From: Ramazzottius varieornatus
Lineage: Eukaryota > Tardigrada > Eutardigrada > Parachela > Ramazzottiidae
Direction of reading: 5' to 3'
NCBI GenBank assembly: GCA_001949185.1
Contig: BDGG01000012.1
Location: forward strand, 808,762-872,761
Length of the DNA stretch: 64,000 nt
Below, one piece after another: positions 21,522 to 33,462 of this stretch (the stretch's first letter is position 1; the number at the start of each line of letters is the position of its first letter). A program made the position numbers and the translations under genes. Under the pieces are notes generated by a model. It was given only the letters and a program-made list of their open reading frames with translations. It ran no database searches and was not told the origin of the DNA.

Positions 21522-24500
21522 GTCATTTTGAGATGTACAAATTACACTAACAGCCCAAGTAAGTGGATAAATTTGTTTTTGAGAAGCGACAGCTGTGAAA
21601 TGTTTCGTCAACGTCGCACGACTGTCACCGCCAACTTTTGCGCACTTTATGAATTATCAGTGATTAGAATCGTTTCAAACTGCGCAGCCGGAAGTTGTGA
21701 AGGTCGATCTTCCACTTCGATTTTCTTGGACAGAATCTTGTACGTGAAGGTTGAGTGGAAAGGCATTTCGGATATTTCAACAAGATATAAAGTGACTTGA
21801 ACATAATGGTTTTCCCAAGTAGCGCACATTTTCAGCCATCATAAACGAGAACGTGTGCCACGCAACCTGACGATTATGTTCGGTTCATTTGCCGACGTTC
21901 TAATTTTCTGTGATTTGCTTTTGAATTTTCTTGGGTACTTTAATTTGAAAGGGAATGTAGTGAAACGGAACAGTGGATCGATTATTGGTTATGTATTTCA
22001 AAATCGATCAAGTATGCTTGGTGTAATGTAATTAAATTTGAATAACCACGTCGTTGACGATTGAGTGCGCTTCTCTTCCCTGTTGTGTCTCGTCAAATGG
22101 CTGAAGTGAAGCTCGAGAGTGTCAATCAGATCTACGGACGCTAAATGACTTGAGCGGCTGACTTGTGAAGTAAAATGAAATGGTTTCACAGTGGGAACCT
22201 TGGGATCATCAGTGGTGCCATGGGGGATTGTGGTCACGAGAGGAAAAGATCGAGCCAGTCAAGCGATTTGAACAACGCTAATCCCAGTCAAAGTCACCAA
22301 AACGAAAATTGAAAGTTACAGCTAAAGCCACTATGAAAAATCAATTATTGTGCATTTCAATGCAATCGAGTGTGTGAAAGAACTTTCGACGTGATGTTCT
22401 TTCGACTTGCGCGCTGTTTCATATACGTGGAAAAGCTCGAGAGACCTTTGAGCAATTCGGTTGTATTTCGAAATCTCCTCTGCGAAAATGTATCTCTTGC
22501 GGGCTGTTGTTTAGTTAGGAAGGATGTTTGGAGTTCGAAAGCGGATTGCATATCCGAATACCGGGCAAGCCTCTCCACAGAAGCCGGTAATCCCGACGAT
22601 AACGTACATTAGCATTCCACTGTTCGGTGAATGTCATTGTGCGCTTCTGGACTGGCTTGTGGACACTATCAATCCCCAATGTAAGTTCTTTCTTTGATAA
22701 AATTTATCAAACAACAAGGCTGCAGGAAATCCCGGGTGTGTCTCTGACTCTGAGTAGAATACGATCGTCCCCCTCTCTGAACCCTTGAGGAAGATCAGCT
22801 TACAGTACTGTAGTAACAGTGTAGTTCGCAGTGATAATTTCACAGCCAGGATGGATCAGCTGGGTTTCTCTCTCGCGGTGAGATGTAGCTCACAGTTGAT
22901 TCGGCGAAGCAGAAAGACTTCGCATAATTTCGAGTCGTTCAGCGATAAGCAGCAGCAGCAAAGGAATATTTTAATGGCTGCTCGACATCGTCCAGTGATT
23001 ATCCGGAAGTGACGGTTTATGGTGCGGAGTACCCTTTTCCTCTTCAGTCAACTACCCTACGGTACCCTAACTTACTGGAGTCACTTTCTGGAAGCTCCTG
23101 CCAGACCAACCGTGACTCGGATAACCAAGGAAAAAGTCGAACACATTGTCATTCAAATCTTTTCGTTCTACAAAATGATCTGATTACGAACTTTCGTCTT
23201 CTCGTTCACCGATAGGAGCTCTGTCGTGTCAATAACGAACCCAAAACGCTTACAAATTCTGACGCGCTCCGAAACGGGTAAATTCCTTAAATCCTTCTTT
23301 GGACAGGTCCGCCGTTCGTCTGAACGGCGGTAATTCTCAACCGAAGTTTCAATTATTGGATCTGTGAAAGTCAAGTTTGGCTTATGAATGTCATTTTCGC
23401 TACGAGTACACTATGTTCAGTGTTGCCTTTTCTTCCATACGTCGATACAGCCAACATTTGTTGCGGCCTTTGCGGACTGTGATTCCCCGCATATCTGCAT
23501 TTCGAGGTAGGATATTCACTTGGGTATTTCGATTCGCCGACAGTCAACCTACTGTGTAATCATGGTGGTTCCTGGCTCCAAACATCGAAGCCTCTAACTA
23601 GAGTAGACAAGGCGTGTCTGTGATTTCCCTGTGTACACATCGACCGACGTGCAAAAGTGCGGCATGCTGCAGTCTGGGTGTGATGTAACAAGTCCACAAT
23701 AAGGCCTTATTAGTTTACAATATAGTTCTATCGACTTTTATGCATAATATTGACAGAATTTCCCGTCGGCTCCATAAAGCCAAACGCTATAAGGCGCAGA
23801 CTTGACATTTCGAGTGAGCGACTGAGATCTATAGCTAGCGAACCTGTCAGGCAATAGCTAAGGCATCATCCTCAGGTCTAAGTTTGTCGAGGCTGCCAAA
23901 TAATGTGCCCCTAAGATTGCTTAAGCTAACTAAGAGATTGATTTTTGGAAGCTTTCGGCTCAGGACACAAGCCTTCGGAATCAATTCGAGACTTCGAGTC
24001 CACCTTACCGGACCCGGAAGTAGTACTGCCGGATGTGAACCGCGGTATCCTTGGCAGGGGTTCGCGTTCGACACCTGTCTCTGGTAAACATGGCAAACAG
24101 ATTCTTTCGACTACTGGTTGACGATATATTCAAACATGGTTAATGAATGGGAAAGCCATCAATGCGTCCAGGGTCCTTTCCGGGATGTGCATACTAATCC
24201 AAGTGCCTGTAACTGCCTCCTTCTTTGCATTTGAGTCGATCGAGAAAGCTTGTGTGCTGACGAGTGGGGCGGATATATGCCTGAAACTAGTCTATTGTCC
24301 TGGTAAAGTCTGTGTTTTATGGATGAGGAGCCAGCTTGAATATTGGAAGCCAAATGGAACACTCAAACACTTGAAAATCCCCGGCTGTTTGCATGTTTGT
24401 CCGCGGGTCTGTTTGTAGGTCTTTCGAACATTGTCAAGTGCCGCGAAAATTTGTGCGCAGCTCAGATTGAGTTTCATACTGTCATAAATTACTGCTTTAT

Positions 24501-24767
24501 CATTCCGTTCAAGATGTTTAAGAGCAAGCGCTCTTGTCAGCTTCTGGCTCAACATATGGCACGACCAGGAATTCCTGCGATGGATGATTGAGAATCATTG
24601 CTGTGGATGCCTTCGATCATGATCTTCTAGATCTATATTAGTGAGGAGTTTTTCGATCAGTTCATGGTTCCGCACGCAGGATAACGGGCGAGGCTTTCTC
24701 TTGTCGGATTCTGCTACTTGGTCAAGTGTGCGGGTGGAACTTCCGCTCGACAACTTTTTGGGATAGA
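21522..24767. other. Intergenic, one foldback repeat and no supported gene
   Basis: About 3.2 kb between RAE1 and the first KChIP-A exon. Several reading frames of 60-80 codons exist, but none shows family similarity, splice partners in phase or repeated composition. It likely contains the KChIP-A distal promoter. Confidence 0.4.
21796..21901. repeat. Foldback repeat copy 9 (intergenic)
   Basis: AACATAATGGTTTTCCCAAG faces ACGATTATGTTCGGTT. The end TCATTTGCCGACGTTC matches the GGGACGTCGGC end type. Confidence 0.78.
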
Positions 24768-27700
24768 ATGTACAGCGGCAGCCTGAATGTATCGGGTGGA
24801 GGAAGTCACCTGAAACGAAAGAAAACCCAAAAAGCTCGCCGAACCAGCCGAGTGCACAGCGATGCAGAGTCAGTCGCGGGTCTCGGTCCGTCGTTATCTG
24901 TGCGAGCTTATGCGCGCAGGCTAATCTATCATGTGCGCAGAATAATCTTTGGAATTTCGGAAAGTTATGGTAAGTGCCTGGAGCCATCTTTTTTTTACGA
25001 AGTTTGCAATAAGTTCGGTTCGTCGATAGTTCATACCGCGTAGTTAACCAAGCAATTAGGACGGGGTAGACATGGCCATTACGAAAAGCCTTAGGGAAAC
25101 AGGAAGAGCGGCGCCATCTTCAGTTCGGGATTTCGAGTTCCATGACGTCATCCATTCAGGTTTTTATTTCGAGTTCTGGCCATTTTTGAACTATTTCTCA
25201 AGCTGAAGCATTTCTGAATGAATCTGCTGTGCGGCTTGTGTGGATGTTAAATTCCTCGTCCGGAATGACCGGATGGGGCTCAACTGAATAATCTTACGGC
25301 TGAATTGGTCTGTAAGCGCCTTATCACAGGACTTTCCTGCGTTCAGGTCCTAAGCGTACGAAACTACGTATCTAATGAAGCTAACCAGATTTGGAATGAA
25401 TTTCTCGCACATTCTTAGTCTATGTGGGCTCTTAAGGAGGAATCAGGATGACGATCTTATAATGACTAATTTAAATAGTTGTGACGCACGTGGAAGCATT
25501 CCCTTCGAGCCTCCTGGGATACGACGGACCAAAGCGATGCATAGTTTAGTTCGACGAAGTGTTTACTCCGTGAAGGTTTGAAGAGCCATGTGAACAATAA
25601 ATTATCAGGCTTCTTTATGATCCGCAGAAGGGACAGTAGCCTTCAGCCAACCGGTCTGGATCGCGCACACTGAGTGGCTATATCCGAGAGAAACCATCTA
25701 ACTTCCGTCCCGGGACGAACTAGCAAACTTTATGGTTGTTTCCGCTGATCATAGAATCCGTGCATTGACAAGCATGGCAGTAAACGGATGAATGCTTGAG
25801 CGAATCGGAAATTATCCCGCGTTTGTACACGACATCCTTTGACGATAAGGCGATTGCTTGTGTGTTTGGGACATTGTCAAAGTTGAAAATTGCCCGGATC
25901 CCGATAATAACTGTGCCGTGTTTGCGGCAGGAGAAATCACTTTACCATTGGCACCCCAACAGGGCGAAGGACCTTTACAACAAATAATTTCGCTACGGGT
26001 GCGCGCATCCTCCTCAACGGTAACCATCTGAGGGTCATCAATATTTTTCTTTACGTGGAAGGAAGTTATCCGAGTGGCTTATGATGGCGGAGGATTTTGT
26101 GGGTTGGGATTCTTATGATGATGATCTAGAGAAAGCAAAGCCGAAACCAGTCCCTCGCCGTTCCTCAGCTTTCAAGACCGCGAACCGGTTAAGATCCGGC
26201 AGTGTGGTTGACCGCTTAAAAAGACTATTTCGTGTTGCAAATCAAGGTATCTGATTGTTGACTCTTTTCGCCATTTTGACAGTAATATTTTTTGTGTGGC
26301 ATTTCAAAGGTCCAACCGTATTCATTTTTCGACCCGGAAGAACGGTTACTGTAACTGTGCTCGTCTCTGCGCTAAGATAACATGCTCTACCGGGAGAAAG
26401 TTTCCGAGTGATCTGCCAGGGATGATTTTCGAGAAAGTACGGGAGCTGCTCTAGGGTAGCCATCTATTGACAGTAGATTACAGGTTGTCGGAGTTTCTAG
26501 AAAACAATTTCTGATGGCCCGAAGGACTTGAAACTTTGCAAACATATGGACTCATTACCAAAGAGAACTGCCAGACCGAGACCTATTTGCGAAGGATGCG
26601 GACTTATCTTCAAGTTCACTGAGCTGCGGCAACGTAATAGCTTTTGATTTGTTTGACTGGATGCAGTAATCCGAAATAGATCGTATTTAGCGATAAAAAA
26701 GTCGAAAAGACTCTCCTGCGAGGTTTTATAATTTGCGTAAATGATGAGGGAACCGTTTCTGAAAGCTGCAGAAAGTTAGTCGGCAGTTTGCAATCACAAT
26801 ACGATAAGGTAGATGGCTACCTGACTCTTCCAATGTCTTGATTTTTAACCGCTCAGGTTTCCATCTTGTGAAAAAGTATGGCGACATCTTTTGTTTCGTG
26901 GCAGAGTATCGCACGAGCTCCCGTCACTTTCTGTCGAACTGTGGTATCATTGGTCCGCACAGCAACCTCGAGATCGAATATTTTGCGGAAAGGTGGTAAG
27001 TTCCGACTTGCGGGTATATACAAGTGCTCAACATGTGTTCGGTGCCTATATATCGCGTAATCCGTGTGCAGGGACCACTACCGACGGTGGTAGATTTTGA
27101 TGTTTTTGCATGGGTGTTATAGCCGATTGATTTGGCCGATCAGTACTGCTGGCTAATTAGGCACTGTCACGGACGGCAGCTTCCGGTAACGCGTTAGTTG
27201 TACGAGATCGGTAGCTTTAATATATCAGCCTGCAGAAATCCCGCTGCCGCAGTTTCTATAAAAATTTGGGGCTGGGAGTCCATAGTTGACTATATTTGAT
27301 ATAAAGCCTTTTCGCGTATACGTGCCTGGCCTAAATGTGGGGATGGACAAAAATGTGGGGAACGGAGCAAAAGCGACACGGGCCGGCTGTGGTCGACCAA
27401 TCAACTAAATCAATCGAAGCACAGTCGCTTTCGCTCCGTTCCCCATATTTTCGTCCATCCCCACATTTAGGCCAGGCGCGTGTACAGCACCTACTTTTTA
27501 TCGTACAGTAGTTCTTGAAGTTACGGTTAACGTGAATTTTTGAAGATGCATGCGTTATCAGTGTCCGTCAAATCTGCAGTCAGAAAAATTCCTGGAAGGA
27601 AGAGTAAGGTTCCAATGGGTCTTAATGAGATACACGTGTACTTTGAAAGCTGCATGGGGTATGGGGTATGGGGCGGTCTTACTTTCCTCCTTGCCGCCAT

Positions 27701-28694
27701 TATGTTGAACACCAGCACTTTGTACCCCATGCATACATGAATGAGCTTTCCTATGGATACATGGGATAAATATCTTCTCTTCTGATTTTAGATCCCGATT
27801 TGGATGAGCTCGATCTGCAAGCGCCACGATACGTTCCTGCCAGCCTGGATATCCTCACAAAGACCACTCGTTTCTCTAGGAGGGAAATCCAGTTGATCTA
27901 CCGTAGCTTCAAGCAGGAATGCCCAACCGGCATCGTCACTGCGGAAAAGTTTCGCGAGCTGTATTCACAATTCTTTCCATTGGGAGGTATGTACTAGACC
28001 GGCGAGGTGACAGGCAATTTTGCATTCCAAGGAAACATTTAAAAATATATGATACAGTTTGTGTTGTAGATGCATCTTATTTCGCTCGGCAAATTTTCCA
28101 GTTGATGGACCAAGATATGGATGGGAGTGTGACATTTGAGGAGTACCTGGTGGTTATGTCCATGTTATCACGTGGAAGTCTGGATGAGAAAGTCCAGTGG
28201 GTCTTCAACCTGTATGACTCCAATGGCGAAGGACAACTAACGGCGGAAAAGTTGACAGATGTTGCAGTATCAGTGTACGAGATGTTGGGATCTTACACGG
28301 ACCCACCGTGGATCAACGAGACCACTATCAAAGACCACGTGGCACGCGTGTTCTCGGCAAGTTCGGATCGACTCTAGAGTTCCGACGTTCCATAGTTTGT
28401 TTCTTATTGATACTCATCTGCAATTATTGCGTCTATTGAAAATGTGCTTTTCTTACAGAAGATGGACACTAATCAGGATGGCATTGTCACTTTCACGGAG
28501 TTCAAGGAGTTTTGCATAACCGTAAGTATCCGCGAGGCACGATTGCGAGGAGCTCCACTATAATATTGCACGGTTACCGTCGCGCCCTCTGTGCCGCGCA
28601 AGTGATATATTGATACAGTACTTTCTGGATTTTTGTCTGATTATAGGACGAAGGAGTACGGCGCAACTTTGGAGTCTTCGATTCCAGCCTTTGA
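24768..28694 (+). CDS. KChIP-like: KChIP-like EF-hand protein, gene A
   Basis: Neuronal-calcium-sensor family of the Kv-channel-interacting type. Shared exons are 27792-27986, 28070-28356, 28459-28521 and 28647-28694. Two candidate first exons both end in phase 1: 24768-24969 (starts MYSGSLN, ends VRRIIFGISESYG) and 26081-26246 (starts MMAEDFVGW, ends RLKRLFRVANQG). They give 264 or 252 residues. The core carries FSRREIQLIYRSFKQECP, then EF-hands with DQDMDGSVTFEEY, DSNGEGQLTAEKL and DTNQDGIVTFTEF, ending VRRNFGVFDSSL. The first hand is degenerate, as in the family. Such proteins bind the N-terminus of Kv4 potassium channels, modulating trafficking and gating with calcium. The intron after 28356 starts with GC rather than GT. 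The gene is convergent with paralogue B. Confidence 0.9.
27320..27482. repeat. Foldback element of a second family in KChIP-A intron 1
   Basis: A left arm of about 57 bp (27320-27376) is repeated in inverted orientation at 27423-27482 with only a few mismatches; the shared inner text includes GCCTGGCCTAAATGTGGGGA. The spacer is about 46 bp. It is unrelated in sequence to the common foldback family of this window. Confidence 0.85.
28357..28458 (+). other. GC-AG intron of KChIP-A
   Basis: Alignment with paralogue B (HVDRMFN|GTAAGC) places the KChIP-A donor at HVARVFS|GCAAGT. GCAAGT is the strong context seen at GC-AG introns. No GT donor keeps the frame. Confidence 0.75.
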
Positions 28695-29024
28695 TCTTTT
28701 TTTTCTCAGTCCTTTATAATATCATTGGGAGAATCTAGAACATTCCAGACTATTCTCAGCACTAAAACAGAGACACATAAAGGCTTCATTTTGTTCCCTT
28801 CCGAGATGATGGTAACAATTACCCTGTCAGGTGCACAGAACTCAGATACTTCCGATACGGGTATATGCTATACTTCGACAAAATAAAGGCATTGTCAGCC
28901 CATACGGACGTGAGAAAAAACTTCACGAATGGAAAAGGGAAGGCAAGATCCAGACTATCGGGGACCATGGATATGGACATCCATGAGGCTCCACCTGAAT
29001 CTCGGGGCCCGAATTCGTGGTACC

Positions 29025-32000
29025 TCAGAGAATTGTGTCGAACAATGCCATTGATCGTTGAATTCTGGGGTCCTATAAATTCTCGGTAAGGTACACTGCA
29101 GAAGGAGAGATGCTCACAGAAAAGTACTTTGCTTACAGTCTCGCAAACTTGCATAAATTCCGCAAAGGTGATTTCTCCGTTACGGTTGAGATCAAATTTC
29201 TGCAAGAAAGAAATATCCCCGCCCCTTGAAAGTCCATGAGAGATTTTTCACCAGACGGTACGCAAAGAGAAAGTATACTACCACATATTAGTGAACAGTA
29301 TAGGGATCAGTTTTATTGGTCTGTCGGCTTACATTAAACATCCGGTCTACGTGCTCTTTCGTAGCAAATTCATCGGAGGAGGGCTTTGCATGTGCTCCTA
29401 ACAGCTGATAGACAGCAGATACGACATCCCGTAGATTGCCTTTGGTGACTTTGCCGCTGCCATTGATGTCGTACAGGTTGAAGACCCAGCGAGCCTTTTC
29501 TTGTAGGGTTCCCCGCGAGATCGTACTCATGCCTTGGATGAATTGGTCAAATGTTACGTGCCCGTCTTCGTCACGATCAAAAGTGGCGAAAATATAACCG
29601 GCAAAAGGTCCGGCATCTACAAATCATCCATTCATCAATATTGTGTTAAGAGGGACGTGGAAAACGAGAGAAAACATGGAACGTCGGCAATTGAATTGAA
29701 CGCGATCGCTACTTCAAGTGGCGCATGTTCTCATCGTCACTGGTTGGCAGTGTGCGCCGCTCAGGACGCTCGTCGATTGCGTTCAAGTCATTTGCCGATG
29801 TCCCACTCACCACCGAGCGGATAAAACTGCCCGTAAAGTTCCTTGAAAGTCTCTTCATCGACGACGCCGGACGGACATTCTTGCTTGAAACCTCGATAGA
29901 TCAATTTGATTTCCTCTCGCGAGTACTGGGTTAAATGGCACAGTTCATCCAAATTACTGGGTTTATAATGGACCACTTGCACATCGAAGTCATCGTACTC
30001 GGCATCTGCAGAAAAACGAAAAGCATTTGTAATTGCATTTTCTCGTCTTTGGTGCTCTTTTTGCATGAATTTTCAGTAAACCGTTTTGACGAACACTGAT
30101 AGGCAAGGGTAACCTGCACCAAAGCCTGACGAATTTCTGGGATATTATGGTTATCACTAACTTTTCAAGCCTCATCAGGCAAAATTAAAATGCAGAATTT
30201 CAGCAGGATAAACGGGTCGACGATCTTCTCCGAGTTTAAATTCCAAGCTTGAGAATACGCCGGGTACGTCGGTGGCTTCCGGCACCTCGTGCGGGCCACG
30301 CCCATACATGTGCAGTACGAGCGCTCATCCTTACAGTGTACGGGCCTGAACCTCAATAGTCAACCAGTACCTGGGTCCCCGCTAATAATTTCCTCTTTCG
30401 CCCGTCGTAGTCCATGGCGCAGCATCTCCAAGCAAAAATGAAAGCGACTCAAAACAGCCGCCATGACAGGGCAGCACCATACGCTCACCCAAACTCTTCA
30501 CGATTAATTCTACAGAGTCAGAAAGCTGCTTCTGGGGAAACTCAAGGCTCGATGGAAAGGATTGACATGTAACCCGAATGGAATAATTTATGGAGTGATG
30601 AAAGTTCTCCTCGATCGTCAGTCCACGAGGCATTAACCGCTCTTCAAATCTGTATGGAGCTTTTGAAAAAGCAGTGAAAACAGAAACAACCCGCACAAAG
30701 AATTTGTAATGACTTAAAGATGTGCATATAAATAGCCCATCTTGCAAAACGGTTCTTCCCCGAGTGTGTCATACTACGCGACCGTCATCATCTTAACACA
30801 TGCTGACAGATTATAATTAAGTCTGTCGCAAAGTTATTAGCAGCCACAACATCGATTAGGCATCGGTGGTGCGAAGACTAAGTATTGGCTCGAATGATCT
30901 AAAACGTCAACTGTTAAGCCTTCCTGCTATGGAACGTTTCCGATCGTATCCTTGTTGCTCGTAAAATGTTAGTTTGTCGCGTGGTAAGAATATGTTCGAG
31001 TCTTTTCTATTCCGAATTTCTTGCAACTTGTTATGCGATCCTTTCCGGTCTCGACAGACATAAACATGCAACCGGAAGCGCGCTCATGTCGTTCCACAAA
31101 GATCCCCAGGACATTTGGTAATGAGACACAACCGGCGAGAGCGGATCAGATTACCCGGAGATCATTAAGTGCTAAACTTCCTGGTCTGTCAACATTTTTA
31201 GGACATCTCTCGTCACCACCCGTCCCAACGAAACAGCGAGTCGCCGAGGGCTTCCTGCTGGGTTCACAGACGACGTTTTTGCCTTGAGTTTAAAGTTCTG
31301 TTCCTGCTGTCTTCATGGCCTAATCTGAGCAGAAACAGAGCATCCTGCTCACTTCAAGGTGAAAAAATCGGAGAACTTTTGGATTTTTGAAGAGCCGTTT
31401 TCGGACACAGCAGGAACCGCGATCCGGCTAAGGCGGGCAGGACGTTAACACAGCGTCAAAGTCTACAGGATATCGTGCATTTTTCAGCACCATACAAATA
31501 GACTGTCAGTTGAAAGGGTACACTCCTACCGTCATCCGAAGTCAGCCCGAACGCTCGACTGGCAAAGTGAAGCAAAACTCGGCAAAAGTTCAGACTACGT
31601 CCAACCTTCGACAAGGGTTCTCCATCCTGGGACTGGCCAGTGAGAAAGGAGGTAGAAGCCGTGCTGGGTAGTTGTCCCATATGGGGTCCTCGCAAGGACT
31701 TGCTACGTTGCACGGTCCGCCGTCTTCCGGTCGATCCCGCATTGATACTATACATTACGAAAATAAGCTTCGACAAGCTCAACACAATAAAAATATCGAT
31801 GAATTTATGGATTCACGATAGAGAAATAACCAAGCACCATGGAGTAGATCAGCCAGCTGCCTCGACGATCAGGCGAGGTGTGAAAGACCAAGATGCTATC
31901 CGAAGCCGTGCCGCTCCGGAAAGACGCAAATGATACAGAGAGATCGTATTACGATGTCAGAGGGGATTACTGGCAAATCAAATCTCCCTCAGCTTAAGAC

Positions 32001-33462
32001 AAACGCCTCCCGGGCAGCAACAGCCAATTTCGACGCCCTGAGACTCAACAGGCTACACCAGCGTGAAGAGAAATAAGGCTCTTTACGTACATGACGTGCC
32101 GGATGCTGACGACCCGTCGGCGTTCCGCTCCTTAGTAAATAATCGAGCATGACGCCTTTTTCTTTCTGTCCTCGTACAATGTATCACAGTCGTGAGACAA
32201 CCGTCAGTGAAACACCTTTTACTCCTAATATCCAGAATCTGGACAAACAGAACGACAAGATCGTTAATTTAGGTGGCTCACGCTTCCAGCTCACAATAAT
32301 GAAGGCGTGCGCCACTTGACTTGACGACCTTGTACGTTTTGTCTGCCCTGCTTCCATCTGAACACTTCCGCTGAGAGATACTGCTCAGAGTTCCTATGCC
32401 GTGTCACGAGTTGCTTTCTTGGATTTTTTCTCGCTATCAAACAAGCAGTTCGGATTTCGGAAGCAGCATTCGAGAGTAGGGTCGTCAAGTTCGACAAACG
32501 ACTTCGCGATCACTATTCAGTACACAGCTCCGATTGAAAGGGAGGCAGGTGCTGAAGTGAGGAAGTGTTGGTTTAACGGATGAGCGAAAAGCCATCGAGA
32601 AGACAACAATAAGAGGAACCCTGAATACATCCGGTAGAAAGGGAAGTGCCTTGAACCTAATCGATTCACGCCTGTTGAGCTGAATATGATGACTCTGTAG
32701 CTTCGACAGTTTATGCAGTAACAAAAGAGTTGTCACACACAGTCGGGCCTCCCGTAGTCCCATCTGCAAACGTTTTTTGTTCCTGCTCAAGTGCCCGGAA
32801 ACCTGTTTCCCCAGACAGCCAGACCAATCGACCTGGGCGTCGATTGCCTCCAAAATTCAAACAAATTTTTCTCCTGGTTTGTCTTCAGCGGTACCACCAT
32901 ACTGCTGAAGTCCCACACAAAACAGTATCCGCCTTGTATGACTACAATCCACTCGCTCGAACTGTAGACAACAGTTTTCGGTTTTACAGTAGTTTGAGGC
33001 CTGCTAAACGTACACTGTACTGCGTGCTAGGCTACAGGCCAAAATTACATTACACATATATTACACAATGCTTTAACTAATGTAATCAAGTAAACAAGTC
33101 GCAGGTATTCGGCTGCAGTGGGCTTAGCGAGCAGTATTGTTAACTTTGAATGATTTTCGTGCTTTGAGATGGGAAAATTTTGTCCGCATTTCGCGCGAGT
33201 GGACTGTATTGTCTTTTACAATTAAGGAAATTAATACTATCCTTCTTCTACTGGCGCACTTACCGTATCCATCCGAAGAGCCGAATATCACTCGGCGAAC
33301 GCAGTGGCAGAAAATCCGGCAGAAGTTGAGCAGACGCTCCTTGTTGGAGAGACCCACCAGCGAACTTCGGGAATCCACGTGATGAGCGTGAGAATGCTTC
33401 TTGTGGTGCGGAGTTCGGCGCAAGGACCTTCTACTAGACGACGCGTTGATGCCGCTATACAT
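29025..33462 (-). CDS. KChIP-like: KChIP-like EF-hand protein, gene B
   Basis: Inverted paralogue of gene A. Shared exons are 30005-29811, 29616-29333, 29199-29137 and 29072-29025, with lengths 195, 284, 63 and 48 against 195, 287, 63 and 48 in gene A and the same phases. Candidate first exons ending in phase 1 are 33462-33264 (MYSGINASSSRR ... VRRVIFGSSDGYG) and 31755-31530 (MYSINAGSTGRRR ... FGLTSDDG), giving 262 or 271 residues. The core reads YSREEIKLIYRGFKQECPSG, then EF-hands DRDEDGHVTFDQF, DINGSGKVTKGNL and DLNRNGEITFAEF, and ends IQRSMALFDTIL. The role is probably the same as for gene A: a calcium-binding auxiliary subunit of Kv4 channels at neuronal or muscle membranes. The intron 29617-29810 carries a foldback repeat. 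The gene is tail-to-tail with gene A, about 330 bp apart. Confidence 0.9.
29678..29804. repeat. Foldback repeat copy 10 (KChIP-B intron)
   Basis: GGAACGTCGGCAATTGAATT on the left faces GTCATTTGCCGATGTCCCA on the right. Core arms are TCAAGTGGCGCATG and GTGTGCGCCGCTCAG. Confidence 0.85.
32236..32356. repeat. Foldback repeat copy 11 (KChIP-B 5' region)
   Basis: The left GGACAAACAGAACGACAAGA mirrors the right GTACGTTTTGTCTGCCCTGC. The right core GCGTGCGCCACTTGAC is intact and the left is worn. Confidence 0.75.
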
